From the NCBI RefSeq assembly GCF_030409225.1, contig NZ_JAUFPK010000006.1:62001-126000 (forward strand): a stretch of 64,000 nucleotides of DNA, given 5' to 3'. Positions 39,042 through 47,252 of this stretch are shown one piece after another. The notes below the pieces were generated by a model that saw only the letters and a program-made list of their open reading frames with translations, was not told the origin of the DNA and did no database searches. Position 1 is the first letter of the stretch. Each line of letters opens with the position of its first letter. The translations under genes were made by a program, and so were the position numbers. The DNA is from Aquisalimonas lutea. Lineage in GTDB: Bacteria; Pseudomonadota; Gammaproteobacteria; Nitrococcales; Aquisalimonadaceae.

Positions 39042-39722
39042 TCAGTCGTGCCGGCGCAGGCCGTCGGGATCGTTGACGATGATGTCCCGCTGGCGTACCT
39101 GGATGAAGCCGGCGCTGCTGAGCTCGTGGAGAATCCGCGACAGGGTCTCCGGTGTCATGGACAGCCGCGACGCCACCACGTGCTTGGGCGCCGGCAGCTG
39201 CAGCGTGTCCCCCGGCGACAGCAGGCCGGCGGCCTGTGTCAGCAGGTAGCGCACGACCCGCGGCCGGGCCTGCTGCAGGGTGAGCTGGTCGATGTCCTCG
39301 AGCCGGCTGTGCAGCCGCATGCTGAGATCGGCGAGCAGGTGCATGCATGCGTCCGGGCTGGCGAGCAGCACGTTGCGGTAGGCCTCGTTGGGGATGGCGA
39401 CCAGGCGGCTGGGCTCCAGGGCCTCGGCCGTGACCGGGTAGCGCTGGGCGTCCATGAACATCACCGCCTCGGCGAAGGTCTCGCCCGGGCGCACCAGGTG
39501 GACGACCTTCTCCTGGCCGTCGGGATTGCTGCGGGCCAGCTTGACCAGGCCTTCTTCCAGGATGAAGAAGTGCGACGCCGGATCGCCCAGGTGAAAGGCG
39601 ATCTCCCCGGGGTCGAGGTGCTGCCGGCGCGCCCGTTGCGCCAGCCGGTCCAGCACGGCCGGCTCCAGGTGCCGGAACAGGGGGCTGCGCTCGAGGGTGA
39701 TACGGACGGCGTCGGCGGTCAT
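39042..39722 (-). CDS. CRP/FNR-family regulator lacking the iron–sulfur cysteines (DNR-like)
   Basis: A 226-residue regulator with cNMP-like N-terminal domain and a helix-turn-helix that reads PKHVVASRLSMTPETLSRILHEL. The E-T-x-S-R recognition helix resembles FNR/DNR members that bind FNR-type boxes. It has no N-terminal cysteine cluster, so it is not a direct oxygen sensor of the FNR kind. DNR proteins respond to nitric oxide through haem; the position beside nar genes and mobB makes that plausible here. It shares a four-base overlap with mobB, whose start lies upstream. Confidence 0.8.
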   Translation of the reverse strand: MTADAVRITLERSPLFRHLEPAVLDRLAQRARRQHLDPGEIAFHLGDPASHFFILEEGLVKLARSNPDGQEKVVHLVRPGETFAEAVMFMDAQRYPVTAEALEPSRLVAIPNEAYRNVLLASPDACMHLLADLSMRLHSRLEDIDQLTLQQARPRVVRYLLTQAAGLLSPGDTLQLPAPKHVVASRLSMTPETLSRILHELSSAGFIQVRQRDIIVNDPDGLRRHD

Positions 39723-40297
39723 CGGGCGGCCACGACCTGGTCACGGATGAATGCCGCTACGGCATCGGCATCATCCAGGCACAGGCGGGGCAGCGCGGTG
39801 TCGAGCTGCAAGCCGTCGGGCGCCGCCACGGCGATGACGGCCTCGTCCTGCCGGAACAGGGGCGGGCGCTGGTCATCGACCTCGCGGAGCAGCTCGATCT
39901 TGGGGAAGCGCTCGTGCCGGAAGCCCTCCACCAGGACCAGGTCGACGGCGTCCTGATCCAGCCGCGCCAGCTCCTCCGCCAGGTCGGGCTCGCGGTACTG
40001 CGGCCGCTCCCGCATCAGCGCCCAGCGGTTGCCCGAGGTGACCAGCACCTGCTCGGCGCCGGCCTTGCGCAGGGTATGGCTGTCCTTGCCGGGGACATCC
40101 ACGTCGAAGGCGTGATGGGCATGCTTGACCAGCGCCAGCCGCAGCCCGGCGTCGCGCAGGCGCGGGATGACGGCCTTGAGCAGCGTGGTCTTGCCGGTGC
40201 CGCTCCAGGCGGCGAACCCCAGGAGCGGGCAACGGGCCGTCGCCGGCCACAGCGCCGCGTAGGGATGGCGGGGGTGCATGGAAACCGTGCTGGTCAT
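39719..40297 (-). CDS. mobB: Molybdopterin-guanine dinucleotide biosynthesis adapter protein
   Basis: A 192-residue P-loop GTP-binding protein. The Walker A motif WSGTGKTTLLK lies near residue 31, followed by the family patterns VKHAHHAFDVDVPGKDSHTLRKAG (shown in part) and VLVEGFRHERFPKIEL. It aids MobA in attaching GMP to the molybdenum cofactor used by respiratory nitrate reductase, which is encoded 7 kb to the right. Its start may be ATG at 40297 or the in-frame ATG at 40279. It is the first gene of a two-gene unit with the DNR-like regulator. Confidence 0.9.
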   Translation of the reverse strand: MTSTVSMHPRHPYAALWPATARCPLLGFAAWSGTGKTTLLKAVIPRLRDAGLRLALVKHAHHAFDVDVPGKDSHTLRKAGAEQVLVTSGNRWALMRERPQYREPDLAEELARLDQDAVDLVLVEGFRHERFPKIELLREVDDQRPPLFRQDEAVIAVAAPDGLQLDTALPRLCLDDADAVAAFIRDQVVAAR

Positions 40298-40396
40298 GGT
40301 CGTCCGCTTGGCTCACACTGTGTGGGCGATACTTTACACGGATGCTGCTGGCGGGCACTACAGCGCGTCGGCGGCGCCCGCATGAGGATGATCACC

Positions 40397-40756
40397 ATGG
40401 CCGATGAACTACCGTCCGGTGCCGGCGAGGTTGCCGAAGACTATCCGGAGATCTGGGATGCTTACAGCCGCCTGGGGCGCGCGTGTGCCGAAGCGGGGCC
40501 GCTGGACGAGCGCGACCGCCGCCTGGTGAAGCTGGCCATGGCGATCGCCCGCGGCAGCGAGGGCGCCACGCACTCCCACGTGCGGCGCGCCCTGGATGAA
40601 GGATTCACCGTGGACGAGGTGCGCCAGGTGGCCCTTCTCGGCGTGCCGACCCTGGGCTTCCCGTCGGCCGTTGCCGCCCTGACCTGGGTGGACGACATCC
40701 TGGACGAGGAGGGGGATGACGATGACGGCGATGATGACGAGGACGAAGACGTCTGA
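40397..40756 (+). CDS. Carboxymuconolactone decarboxylase (CMD)-like protein with acidic tail
   Basis: A 119-residue CMD/AhpD-like protein. The core contains RDRRLVKLAMAIARGSEGATHSHVRRA (shown in part) and DEGFTVDEVRQVALLGVPTLGFP, which matches the family fold. The AhpD-type CxxC redox pair is missing, so it is probably not a peroxidase adapter of that kind. The C-terminus is a run of Asp and Glu (DEEGDDDDGDDDEDEDV). Two in-frame ATGs lie further upstream (40382, 40388); 40397 is chosen from the GAGG spacing. Its place in the nar island hints at a link but no more. Confidence 0.7.
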   Translation: MADELPSGAGEVAEDYPEIWDAYSRLGRACAEAGPLDERDRRLVKLAMAIARGSEGATHSHVRRALDEGFTVDEVRQVALLGVPTLGFPSAVAALTWVDDILDEEGDDDDGDDDEDEDV

Positions 40757-40765
40757 GTCCCCTCG

Positions 40766-41008
40766 GTCGGGGCTGAAGCCCCTCCCACAGCGTCCTGCAG
40801 CGGGCTTCACCGAAGCTGTGTAGGTGCCATGTAGGAGCGACGTGAGTCGCGACTTTCCAGAGAAACGAGCGCCCTGGGACGTCGCGGCTGAAGCCGCTCC
40901 TACGCGGCTCTGGTGAAGCTTGGTGCAGGGCTCTGTGGGAGGGGCTTTAGCCCCGACCTGCCAGTGCGCATCGTCATCTGCAACGGTCGCGACTCACGTC
41001 GCTCCTAC
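40766..41008. repeat. REP-like palindromic repeat cluster 3
   Basis: About six palindrome copies lie in a 243-base stretch between the converging CMD-like and SirB2 genes. Both forms are present, for instance GGGGCTGAAGCCCC at 40769–40782, GTAGGAGCGACGTGAGTC-type at 40849 and a reversed copy ending at 41008. Alternating orientation is as in the other clusters. Confidence 0.8.
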
Positions 41009-41040
41009 AGGGCGGGTCTGCCGGCATGGCGTGCCGGGGA

Positions 41041-41427
41041 TTACACCAGCGGCACCACGTCCTTGGTGACCGCCACCGCGACGATGTAGCCGAACACCGC
41101 CAGCGCCGCGATCCACGCGGTCACGCGCACGCGCAGGGTACGCCCGCGCTTGAGGGCGACCGTCCCCAGGGCGATGTAGACCACCAGGGCGAGGACCTTG
41201 GCGGTGACCCAGCCGTGCACGAACGGATACTGGGCGATGGTCCAGGCGAGCGCCAGGGCGCTGGCCAGCAGGACGGTGTCGACCACGTGGGGCAGGACCC
41301 GCACCCACGTGCGCCGGAGCATGCCGGAGCCGGTCATCATCCACAGGCCGCGGATGATGAACAGCACCAGGCTCAGCCCGGCGGAAATCTGGTGGACGTG
41401 CTTGAGAAGCAGGTAGTGCTCTGCCAT
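41041..41427 (-). CDS. SirB2-family membrane protein
   Basis: A 128-residue protein with four predicted transmembrane helices and the N-terminal HVHQISAGLSLVLFIIRGLWMM segment (shown in part) characteristic of SirB2. The family name comes from a Salmonella invasion-gene up-regulator, but SirB2 proteins are widespread and their biochemical function is unknown. It is in the same direction as narL, 34 bases downstream, so it may be cotranscribed with narXL. Confidence 0.85.
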   Translation of the reverse strand: MAEHYLLLKHVHQISAGLSLVLFIIRGLWMMTGSGMLRRTWVRVLPHVVDTVLLASALALAWTIAQYPFVHGWVTAKVLALVVYIALGTVALKRGRTLRVRVTAWIAALAVFGYIVAVAVTKDVVPLV

Positions 41428-41461
41428 GGGGTTCGTCCTTGCCGGAGAGTGTCGACGGGCC

Positions 41462-42100
41462 CTAGCCGAGCCCGTTCTGAACGGCCCAGACGGCGGCCTC
41501 GACCCGGGAGCGGAAGCTCATCTTCTTCAGCAGGTTCTTCACGTGCACCTTGGTCGTGCCCTCGGTGATGTCCAGGCTGCGCGCAATGGCCTTGTTGCTC
41601 TCGCCGCGGGCCAGGTGCCGGAGGATCTCGCGTTCCCGTGCCGTCAGGCTGTCGAGGCCGGCCGCCGCGGCCCCGTGGTCCCGGGTGAGCGCACGGGCGA
41701 GGCTGGAGGTCAGGCCTTCGCTGATGACGACTTCTCCGGCCGCGGCCCGGCGCAGCTGCGTTACCAGCGCCTCCGGCTCCATGTCCTTGAGCAGGTAGCC
41801 GTTGGCGCCGGCGCGCAGGGAGGCGGTGATGTCGTCGTCGCTGTCGGAGACGGTGAGCACGACCACGCACGCCTTGATGCCCCTGGAGCGCATGGCCTTC
41901 AGCGTCTCCACGCCGGTCATTCCCTGCATGTTCAGATCCAGCAGAATGAGGTCCGGCCGGAGCTCCTGCGCCAGCCGCAGGCCCTCGTCGCCGTCGCTGG
42001 CCTCGCCCACGGCCTCGAGGTCGGGGTCCAGCGCCAGCAGCTGGGTGACGCCCCGCCGCAGCAGGGGATGGTCGTCGATGATGACAACGCTGGTACTCAT
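41462..42100 (-). CDS. narL: Nitrate/nitrite response regulator NarL
   Basis: A 212-residue response regulator with receiver domain (phospho-acceptor Asp in LILLDLNMQGMTG near residue 59) and a LuxR/NarL-type helix-turn-helix (LTAREREILRHLARGESNKA, near residue 148, continuing). It binds TACYYMT heptamers, and a 7-2-7 arrangement of these is present upstream of narX and narK1. The ATG overlaps the narX stop by four bases. Together they form the nitrate-sensing two-component system. Confidence 0.95.
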   Translation of the reverse strand: MSTSVVIIDDHPLLRRGVTQLLALDPDLEAVGEASDGDEGLRLAQELRPDLILLDLNMQGMTGVETLKAMRSRGIKACVVVLTVSDSDDDITASLRAGANGYLLKDMEPEALVTQLRRAAAGEVVISEGLTSSLARALTRDHGAAAAGLDSLTAREREILRHLARGESNKAIARSLDITEGTTKVHVKNLLKKMSFRSRVEAAVWAVQNGLG

Positions 42101-43926
42101 GCCAGGTACTCCGCGCCGGTGCCGTCCCGTGCCGGGAACCGCACCTCGACCCGGGTGCCGCCCTGCGGGCGTAGCTCGATGGTCATCTCGCCGCCGAGGC
42201 TGCGGGCACGCTCCGCCATGACGCGGATGCCGTAGTGGTGGGGTCGTTCCCGGTTCTCCGGGATGCCGACCCCGTCGTCTTCAATGCGCAAGTGGACCTC
42301 TCCGTTGTCGTCCGGCTGCAGGTGGATCCAGCAGTGCCGGGCGCGAGCGTGGTTGACCACGTTCGCCAGCGCTTCCCGCGTAATGTGCAGGATATGGATT
42401 TCCGCGTTGGAGTCCAGCGGCAAGGCGTGCTGCAGGGTTGCCAGATGGATTGCCGGTGACTCCGGGCGTTGCCGGAACTCTTCCGCGGCGGTCTCCAGCG
42501 CCGCCTGCAGGCCCGGCTCGTTCATCTTCAACCGGAACGTCGTCAGCAGCTCCCGCAGGTGGCCGTACGCCGTGTTCAGCCCGTCGCGCAGCTCGGCGAC
42601 GACGGCGTGGGTGGCCGCGTCGGCCGGATGGTGGCGCAGCCCGGCCTCGAGCCGCGTTACCTGGATCTTCAGGTAGGACAGCGATTGCGCCAGGGAGTCG
42701 TGCAGCTCGCGGGCGATGGCGGTGCGCTCTTCCATCAGGGCCAGTCGGCGCTGGTGCCGTGCCTCCCGTTCCAGGTCGCAGGTGGCGGCGATCTTCTCCG
42801 CAACGGCCTCCGCCAGGCGTCGTTGCCATTCCAAGGGTACGTCTTCTTCCCGGTGCTCCACCAGGAGCGTCCCGTGGTGGTGGCCGTGGTGCTGCAGGGG
42901 TACGGAGATAGCACCGCGCCCGGAGTGGTTCCGAACCGCCGGTGAATCCCCGTCCGGGTCTGCATCCCCGGCCTCGGCACCGTCCGATGCCGGCGCGTGA
43001 TCGGGCCGCGAGCTGTAGGTGCGACGGACTGCAGTGCCGTTCGGCTCGGTCAGGCGGACGCGCACCGGGCCGGCGTCGACGAGCCGCTCCAGGCGCTCCA
43101 GGATCGGGGGGACCGTGCGCTCGTCCAGGTTGCCGGGCGTAAGGGTGCGGGCCGCGTCGTAGAGCAGCTGCAGGGCCTCGTTGCTGCGGCGCAGCTCGCG
43201 GGTCTTGTGCTCGACCTGGCGCTCCAGCCCCTGGTGGAAGGTTTCCAGGTCGGCGGCCATGGTGTTGAAGCTCTGGCCCAGCACGCCGATCTCGTCGCGG
43301 CCCGTGGTGGCGGAGCGTGCGCCGAAATCGCCGTGGCGGATCCGCTCGGCGGCCGCCATGAGGTCCCGCAACGGGCGCACGACGCGCGAGTGCATGAGGT
43401 ACATGGCGCCGAGGGCGAGGATCACCGTCGCCAGCATGGTCGCGATCTGGGTGACGCGCAGCCAGCGGATGCGTCGCTCGGCCTGGTGCTGCAGGGCCGC
43501 GACCATGGCGTCGACGGAATCCACGAAGCCGTCCACCCGGTCGAGGTACGCGCTGCCGCCGTCTCCCTCCGCTCCGGTCGCGGTCAGCCCGGGCCGGAGC
43601 GATTCTCGCCATTGGCGGCGCACGCCCCGATAGCGCCGTTCCGGCGCGGCGCCGCCGCGTACGGTTCCGCGCAGGGCCGGATCGGCAAGGATCCGCTCGA
43701 ATTCGTCCGCCGCCGCGGTCACGACTTCCCGCGAGGCAGGGCCTTCGTGGAGGAGGGCGGCGATGCGGTAGGCCTGCATGCGCAGCGAGCCGGCCCTATT
43801 AATGGCCGCCGCGTCGTCGTGCGCCGTCTCGGCCACATAGAGGGACACGCCCGCACTGAAAAGGGCGAGGGCCGTGATGCCCAGAAGAACGAGCCCGAGA
43901 CGCAGACGGAGTGACCAGCGGCGCAT
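42097..43926 (-). CDS. narX: Nitrate/nitrite sensor histidine kinase NarX-like
   Basis: A 609-residue kinase. An N-terminal transmembrane helix (about 9–28) is followed by a periplasmic P-box, AAAINRAGSLRMQAYRIA, the ligand site for nitrate. A second transmembrane helix near 150–175 leads into HAMP (RVVRPLRDLMAAAERI), a GAF-like or linker region, and a HisKA_3 domain with the phospho-histidine in ERTAIARELHDSLAQSLSYL. The HATPase domain contains DDGVGIPENRE and GIRVMAERA. It phosphorylates NarL. It is transcribed leftwards from the regulatory region shared with narK1. Confidence 0.95.
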   Translation of the reverse strand: MRRWSLRLRLGLVLLGITALALFSAGVSLYVAETAHDDAAAINRAGSLRMQAYRIAALLHEGPASREVVTAAADEFERILADPALRGTVRGGAAPERRYRGVRRQWRESLRPGLTATGAEGDGGSAYLDRVDGFVDSVDAMVAALQHQAERRIRWLRVTQIATMLATVILALGAMYLMHSRVVRPLRDLMAAAERIRHGDFGARSATTGRDEIGVLGQSFNTMAADLETFHQGLERQVEHKTRELRRSNEALQLLYDAARTLTPGNLDERTVPPILERLERLVDAGPVRVRLTEPNGTAVRRTYSSRPDHAPASDGAEAGDADPDGDSPAVRNHSGRGAISVPLQHHGHHHGTLLVEHREEDVPLEWQRRLAEAVAEKIAATCDLEREARHQRRLALMEERTAIARELHDSLAQSLSYLKIQVTRLEAGLRHHPADAATHAVVAELRDGLNTAYGHLRELLTTFRLKMNEPGLQAALETAAEEFRQRPESPAIHLATLQHALPLDSNAEIHILHITREALANVVNHARARHCWIHLQPDDNGEVHLRIEDDGVGIPENRERPHHYGIRVMAERARSLGGEMTIELRPQGGTRVEVRFPARDGTGAEYLA

Positions 43927-43955
43927 TGGATTGCAACGACCTCCGTTGAGTGGAC

Positions 43956-43962
43956 TACCCCT
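43956..43962 (+). promoter_or_regulatory. Single NarL heptamer
   Basis: TACCCCT matches TACYYMT exactly. It lies 30 bases upstream of the narX start, where a bound regulator could block or tune narX expression. Confidence 0.5.
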
Positions 43963-43998
43963 AATGAATCAAGGCATTCAATAATTTTCCCATATTAT

Positions 43999-44014
43999 TA
44001 CCTATTAAGAGGTA
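43999..44014. promoter_or_regulatory. 7-2-7 NarL/NarP binding site
   Basis: TACCTAT (43999–44005) and AGAGGTA (44008–44014) are two TACYYMT heptamers facing each other with a two-base spacer, the arrangement preferred by NarL and NarP dimers. It lies between narX and narK1, 93 bases upstream of the FNR box. Confidence 0.75.
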
Positions 44015-44106
44015 ATGATGGCTTGTATAAAGAAGAGTTACGTGCGTCAAATCCTATTCCAAAGTGGTATTTTGAATTACTCGTCCAGCTCTGCCTGCCC
44101 CCGAAA

Positions 44107-44120
44107 TTGATCGCGATCAA
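44107..44120 (+). promoter_or_regulatory. Perfect FNR box upstream of narK1
   Basis: TTGATCGCGATCAA is an exact TTGAT-N4-ATCAA palindrome. Its centre at 44113.5 would put a class II start site near 44155, about 34 bases before the narK1 ATG at 44189. The fnr-like gene at 38.9 kb encodes a protein with the matching recognition helix. Confidence 0.85.
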
Positions 44121-44188
44121 GACTCCGTCATCCCCGCACTCCTACCGTTGCCCTCGACGCAATGCAATTGATCAGGGCAGGGCACAAT

Positions 44189-45463
44189 ATGGCAACGGAA
44201 CGGTTCAAGCAGTATTCCGTGCTCACCATGAACACGCTGGCCTTCACCGTGATGTTCATGGTGTGGACCGTGTTCGGCGAGATCGGCGTACCCATCCAGC
44301 AAGAGCTGGGACTGAATAATACCCAGTTCGGCATCCTGACGTCGGTCCCCATTCTTACCGGTGCGCTGGTGCGCCTGCCCCTGGGGGCATGGACGGACCG
44401 CTTCGGCGGCCGGCCGGTGTTCTTCATCCTCATGCTGTGCGTCCTGCCGGCCATGTGGCTCGTCCAGTTCGCCACGGAGTACTGGCAGCTGCTGGTCCTG
44501 GGTGCCTTCATCGGCCTCGCCGGCGGCTCCTTCTCCGTGGGGATCTCCTACACCGGCAAATGGTTCCCGCGCCACCAGCAGGGCACGGCCATGGGCATCT
44601 TCGGCGCCGGCAACGCCGGGGCCGCGGTGACCAAGTACGTCGCGCCGACCATCATCGTAGTGCTCAGCTGGCAGGCGGTGGCGAACGTCTATGCGGCGAT
44701 CATCGCCATTACCGCCGTCCTCTTCTGGTTCTTCACCTACACCAACCCGGAGCACAAGGCGAAGAGCAGGATCACCCTGCGCGAGCAGGCGCGAGTTCTC
44801 AACGACCCGAAGGTATGGAAGTACTGCCAGTTCTACTCGGTGGTCTTCGGCGGCTTCGTGGGCATCTCCCTCTACCTGACGAAGTACTACATGATGGAGT
44901 ACGACATCGGCATCCAGTTCGCGGCCCTGGTCGCCACGCTGTTCGTGCTGCCCTCCGGTGTCATCCGTGCCTTCGGCGGCTATCTGTCGGACAGGTTCGG
45001 TGCCCACACCGTGACCTGGTGGTGCATGTGGGCGAGCCTGATCAGCTTCTTCTTCATGTCCTATCCGCCCACCGACTACACCATTCACGGACTGGAAGGG
45101 ACGACCCAGTTCCATTTCGCCATGCCCGTGTGGCTGTTCACCGCCTTCCTGTTCGTGGTGGGCATTGCCCTGGGGATCGGCAAGGCCTCGGTGTTCAAGT
45201 ACCTCTCCGACGAGTACGCCCAGAACCTCGGGCTGGTCTCCGGCATCGTCGGTCTCGCCGGCGGCGTGGGGGGGTTCCTGCTGCCGCCCATGTTCGGCGC
45301 GCTCATCGACCTCACCGGCGTGACCACCACCATCTGGATGCTGTGCTTCGGCTTCACCCTGGTCTCGGTGGTGTGGATGTGGTGGACGGAGCGGCGGCAG
45401 CCGCTGCTCACCCGGGACGCCTATCACCAGGCACCGGTGCGCGAGGCCGGACAGCAGGCCTGA
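44189..45463 (+). CDS. narK1: Nitrate/nitrite transporter, NarK1-type
   Basis: A 424-residue MFS protein with 12 helices of the nitrate–nitrite porter subfamily. The nitrate signature appears as GAFIGLAGGSFSVGISYTGKWF near residue 115 (shown in part) and again as GIVGLAGGVGGFLLP near residue 355. NarK1-type carriers probably import nitrate with protons. The frame extends to ATG 44162, but 44189 gives the usual MATERFKQY-like N-terminus. The FNR box lies 69–82 bases upstream, and it heads the nar operon. Confidence 0.9.
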   Translation: MATERFKQYSVLTMNTLAFTVMFMVWTVFGEIGVPIQQELGLNNTQFGILTSVPILTGALVRLPLGAWTDRFGGRPVFFILMLCVLPAMWLVQFATEYWQLLVLGAFIGLAGGSFSVGISYTGKWFPRHQQGTAMGIFGAGNAGAAVTKYVAPTIIVVLSWQAVANVYAAIIAITAVLFWFFTYTNPEHKAKSRITLREQARVLNDPKVWKYCQFYSVVFGGFVGISLYLTKYYMMEYDIGIQFAALVATLFVLPSGVIRAFGGYLSDRFGAHTVTWWCMWASLISFFFMSYPPTDYTIHGLEGTTQFHFAMPVWLFTAFLFVVGIALGIGKASVFKYLSDEYAQNLGLVSGIVGLAGGVGGFLLPPMFGALIDLTGVTTTIWMLCFGFTLVSVVWMWWTERRQPLLTRDAYHQAPVREAGQQA

Positions 45464-45543
45464 GCGCTGGATCCATGAACCAAAGCAGTCCCCCGGTGCG
45501 CTGCCCGGGGGCAACGAGACGCTGAAAGAGGGAGACACCAATC

Positions 45544-47154
45544 GTGGCCCTGAACCAAGACCTGGAGAACTGGAATCCGGAAGATGCCGAGTTCTGGGAG
45601 CGGCAAGGCCGGAGGATCGCCAACCGCAACCTGTGGATCTCCATCCCCAACCTGCTGATGGGCTTCGCCGTCTGGCTGATGTGGGGGATGATCACGGTGC
45701 AGATGATGAACCTCGGCTTCGGCTTCACCGAGCTGGAGATGTTCACCGTCACCGCCATCGCCGGCTTTACCGGGGCCACGCTGCGCATCCCGGCGTCGTT
45801 CTTCATCCGCATCGCCGGCGGGCGCAACACCATCTTCTTCACCACGGCGCTGCTCATGCTGCCGGCGTTCGGCGCCTACTTCGCGCTGCAGAACCCGGAT
45901 ACCCCGCTGTGGGTGTTCCAGGTGCTGGCGTTCCTGTCGGGCATCGGCGGCGGCAACTTCGCCTGCTCCATGAGCAACATCTCCACGTTCTTCCCCAAGA
46001 GCCAGCAGGGCCTGGCCCTGGGGCTGAACGCCGGGCTCGGCAACTTCGGCGTGACCACCATGCAGATCGTCATCCCGCTGGTGATGACCGCGGCGGTGTT
46101 CGGAGCCCTGTCAGGCGATCCGCTGCCCCTGCAGAGCAGCAGCGGCACCCTCCTCGGGCGCATCGAGGCCGGCGCGGATACCTGGATCCAGAATGCCGGC
46201 CTGGTCTGGGGCCTGGTGCTGATCCCGCTGGTGGCCGCCGCCTGGTTCGGCATGAACAACATCCTTGCGGTAACCCCGAACCCCGGCAACCCGCTGGCGG
46301 CCTTCGGCAAGATCGGCGGGCTGTACCTGGTGGCCTTCCTGACCTCCGGGCTCGGCCTCTACGCCTTCCTGCCGGCGCCGGTGGGGCTGGGCGTGCTCAA
46401 CGTCTGGGTGGCGCTGCTGCTGGTCATCATCGCCACGCTGCTGATCATGCGCGTCATGCCCGCGGGCATCGGCGCCGGCATGGCGAACCAGTTCGCCATC
46501 TTCCGCAACAGGCACACCTGGTCCATGACCTGGCTGTACATCGTCACCTTCGGCTCGTTCATCGGCTTCTCGTCGGCGCTGCCGCTGTCCATCGAGGTGA
46601 TCTTCGGCAACATGTGGGTGCCCGCCGAGGGCGGCGGCCTGGAGCGGGTCAACAACCCGGACGGTCCCAGCGCGCTCACCTATGCCTGGATCGGCCCGTT
46701 CGTGGGCGCCCTCATCCGCCCGGTGGGCGGCTGGATCGCCGACCGCGTCGGCGGCGCCCTGGTCACCCAGGTGATCTCCGGCGTCATGGTCGTCGCCTCC
46801 GTGGCCGTGGGCTACGTCATGGCCCTGGCCTACGGCACCGAGGCGCCGCAGGACTACTTCTGGATGTTCCTGGTGCTGTTCGTGGTGATCTTCGCCGCGT
46901 CCGGCATCGGCAACGGCTCCACCTTCCGCACCATCGGCGTGCTGTTCGACCAGCAGCAGAAGGGCCCGGCCCTGGGCTGGACCTCCGCCGTCGCCGCCTA
47001 CGGCGCCTTCGTCGCGCCGCGGGTGATGGGCGAGCAGATTCAGGCGGGCAGCCCCGAGCTGGCCATGTACGGATTCGCCGTCTTCTACGCCGTGGGCATG
47101 GTGATCAACCAGTGGTTCTACCTGCGCCGCAACGCCTACGCGAGGAATCCATGA
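45544..47154 (+). CDS. narK2: Nitrate/nitrite antiporter, NarK2-type
   Basis: A 536-residue MFS nitrate/nitrite porter, longer than NarK1. Nitrate signatures include FLSGIGGGNFACSMSNISTFFP near residue 135 (shown in part) and GIGNGSTFRTIGVLF near residue 458. NarK2-type carriers exchange nitrate for nitrite during respiration. The start is GTG at 45544. Its C-terminus ends ARNP, and the ATG of a short ORF overlaps its stop. Confidence 0.92.
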   Translation: MALNQDLENWNPEDAEFWERQGRRIANRNLWISIPNLLMGFAVWLMWGMITVQMMNLGFGFTELEMFTVTAIAGFTGATLRIPASFFIRIAGGRNTIFFTTALLMLPAFGAYFALQNPDTPLWVFQVLAFLSGIGGGNFACSMSNISTFFPKSQQGLALGLNAGLGNFGVTTMQIVIPLVMTAAVFGALSGDPLPLQSSSGTLLGRIEAGADTWIQNAGLVWGLVLIPLVAAAWFGMNNILAVTPNPGNPLAAFGKIGGLYLVAFLTSGLGLYAFLPAPVGLGVLNVWVALLLVIIATLLIMRVMPAGIGAGMANQFAIFRNRHTWSMTWLYIVTFGSFIGFSSALPLSIEVIFGNMWVPAEGGGLERVNNPDGPSALTYAWIGPFVGALIRPVGGWIADRVGGALVTQVISGVMVVASVAVGYVMALAYGTEAPQDYFWMFLVLFVVIFAASGIGNGSTFRTIGVLFDQQQKGPALGWTSAVAAYGAFVAPRVMGEQIQAGSPELAMYGFAVFYAVGMVINQWFYLRRNAYARNP

Positions 47155-47252
47155 GGAGGTTGCCCCTATGCCGATCCACAAGCAACCGCACAACACGCGA
47201 CGTACCGCATACCGGCACTTGGCCTGCTGATACAGCGAGGAGAAGACCATGA
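47151..47252 (+). CDS. Short ORF bridging narK2 and narG (33 codons), unproven
   Basis: An ATG at 47151 overlaps the narK2 stop (ATGA) and the frame runs 33 codons to a TGA that overlaps the narG ATG (ATGA at 47249–47252). The predicted peptide is basic (MRRLPLCRSTSNRTTRDV and so on) and resembles no family. The same double overlap occurs between narG and narH. Whether it is translated is unknown; its role could be translational coupling, not a peptide product. Confidence 0.3.
   Translation: MRRLPLCRSTSNRTTRDVPHTGTWPADTARRRP

Noticed and set aside
44166-44178. A second FNR box (TTGATCAGGGCAG)
   Set aside because: Only one half-site matches; the second half is too degenerate.
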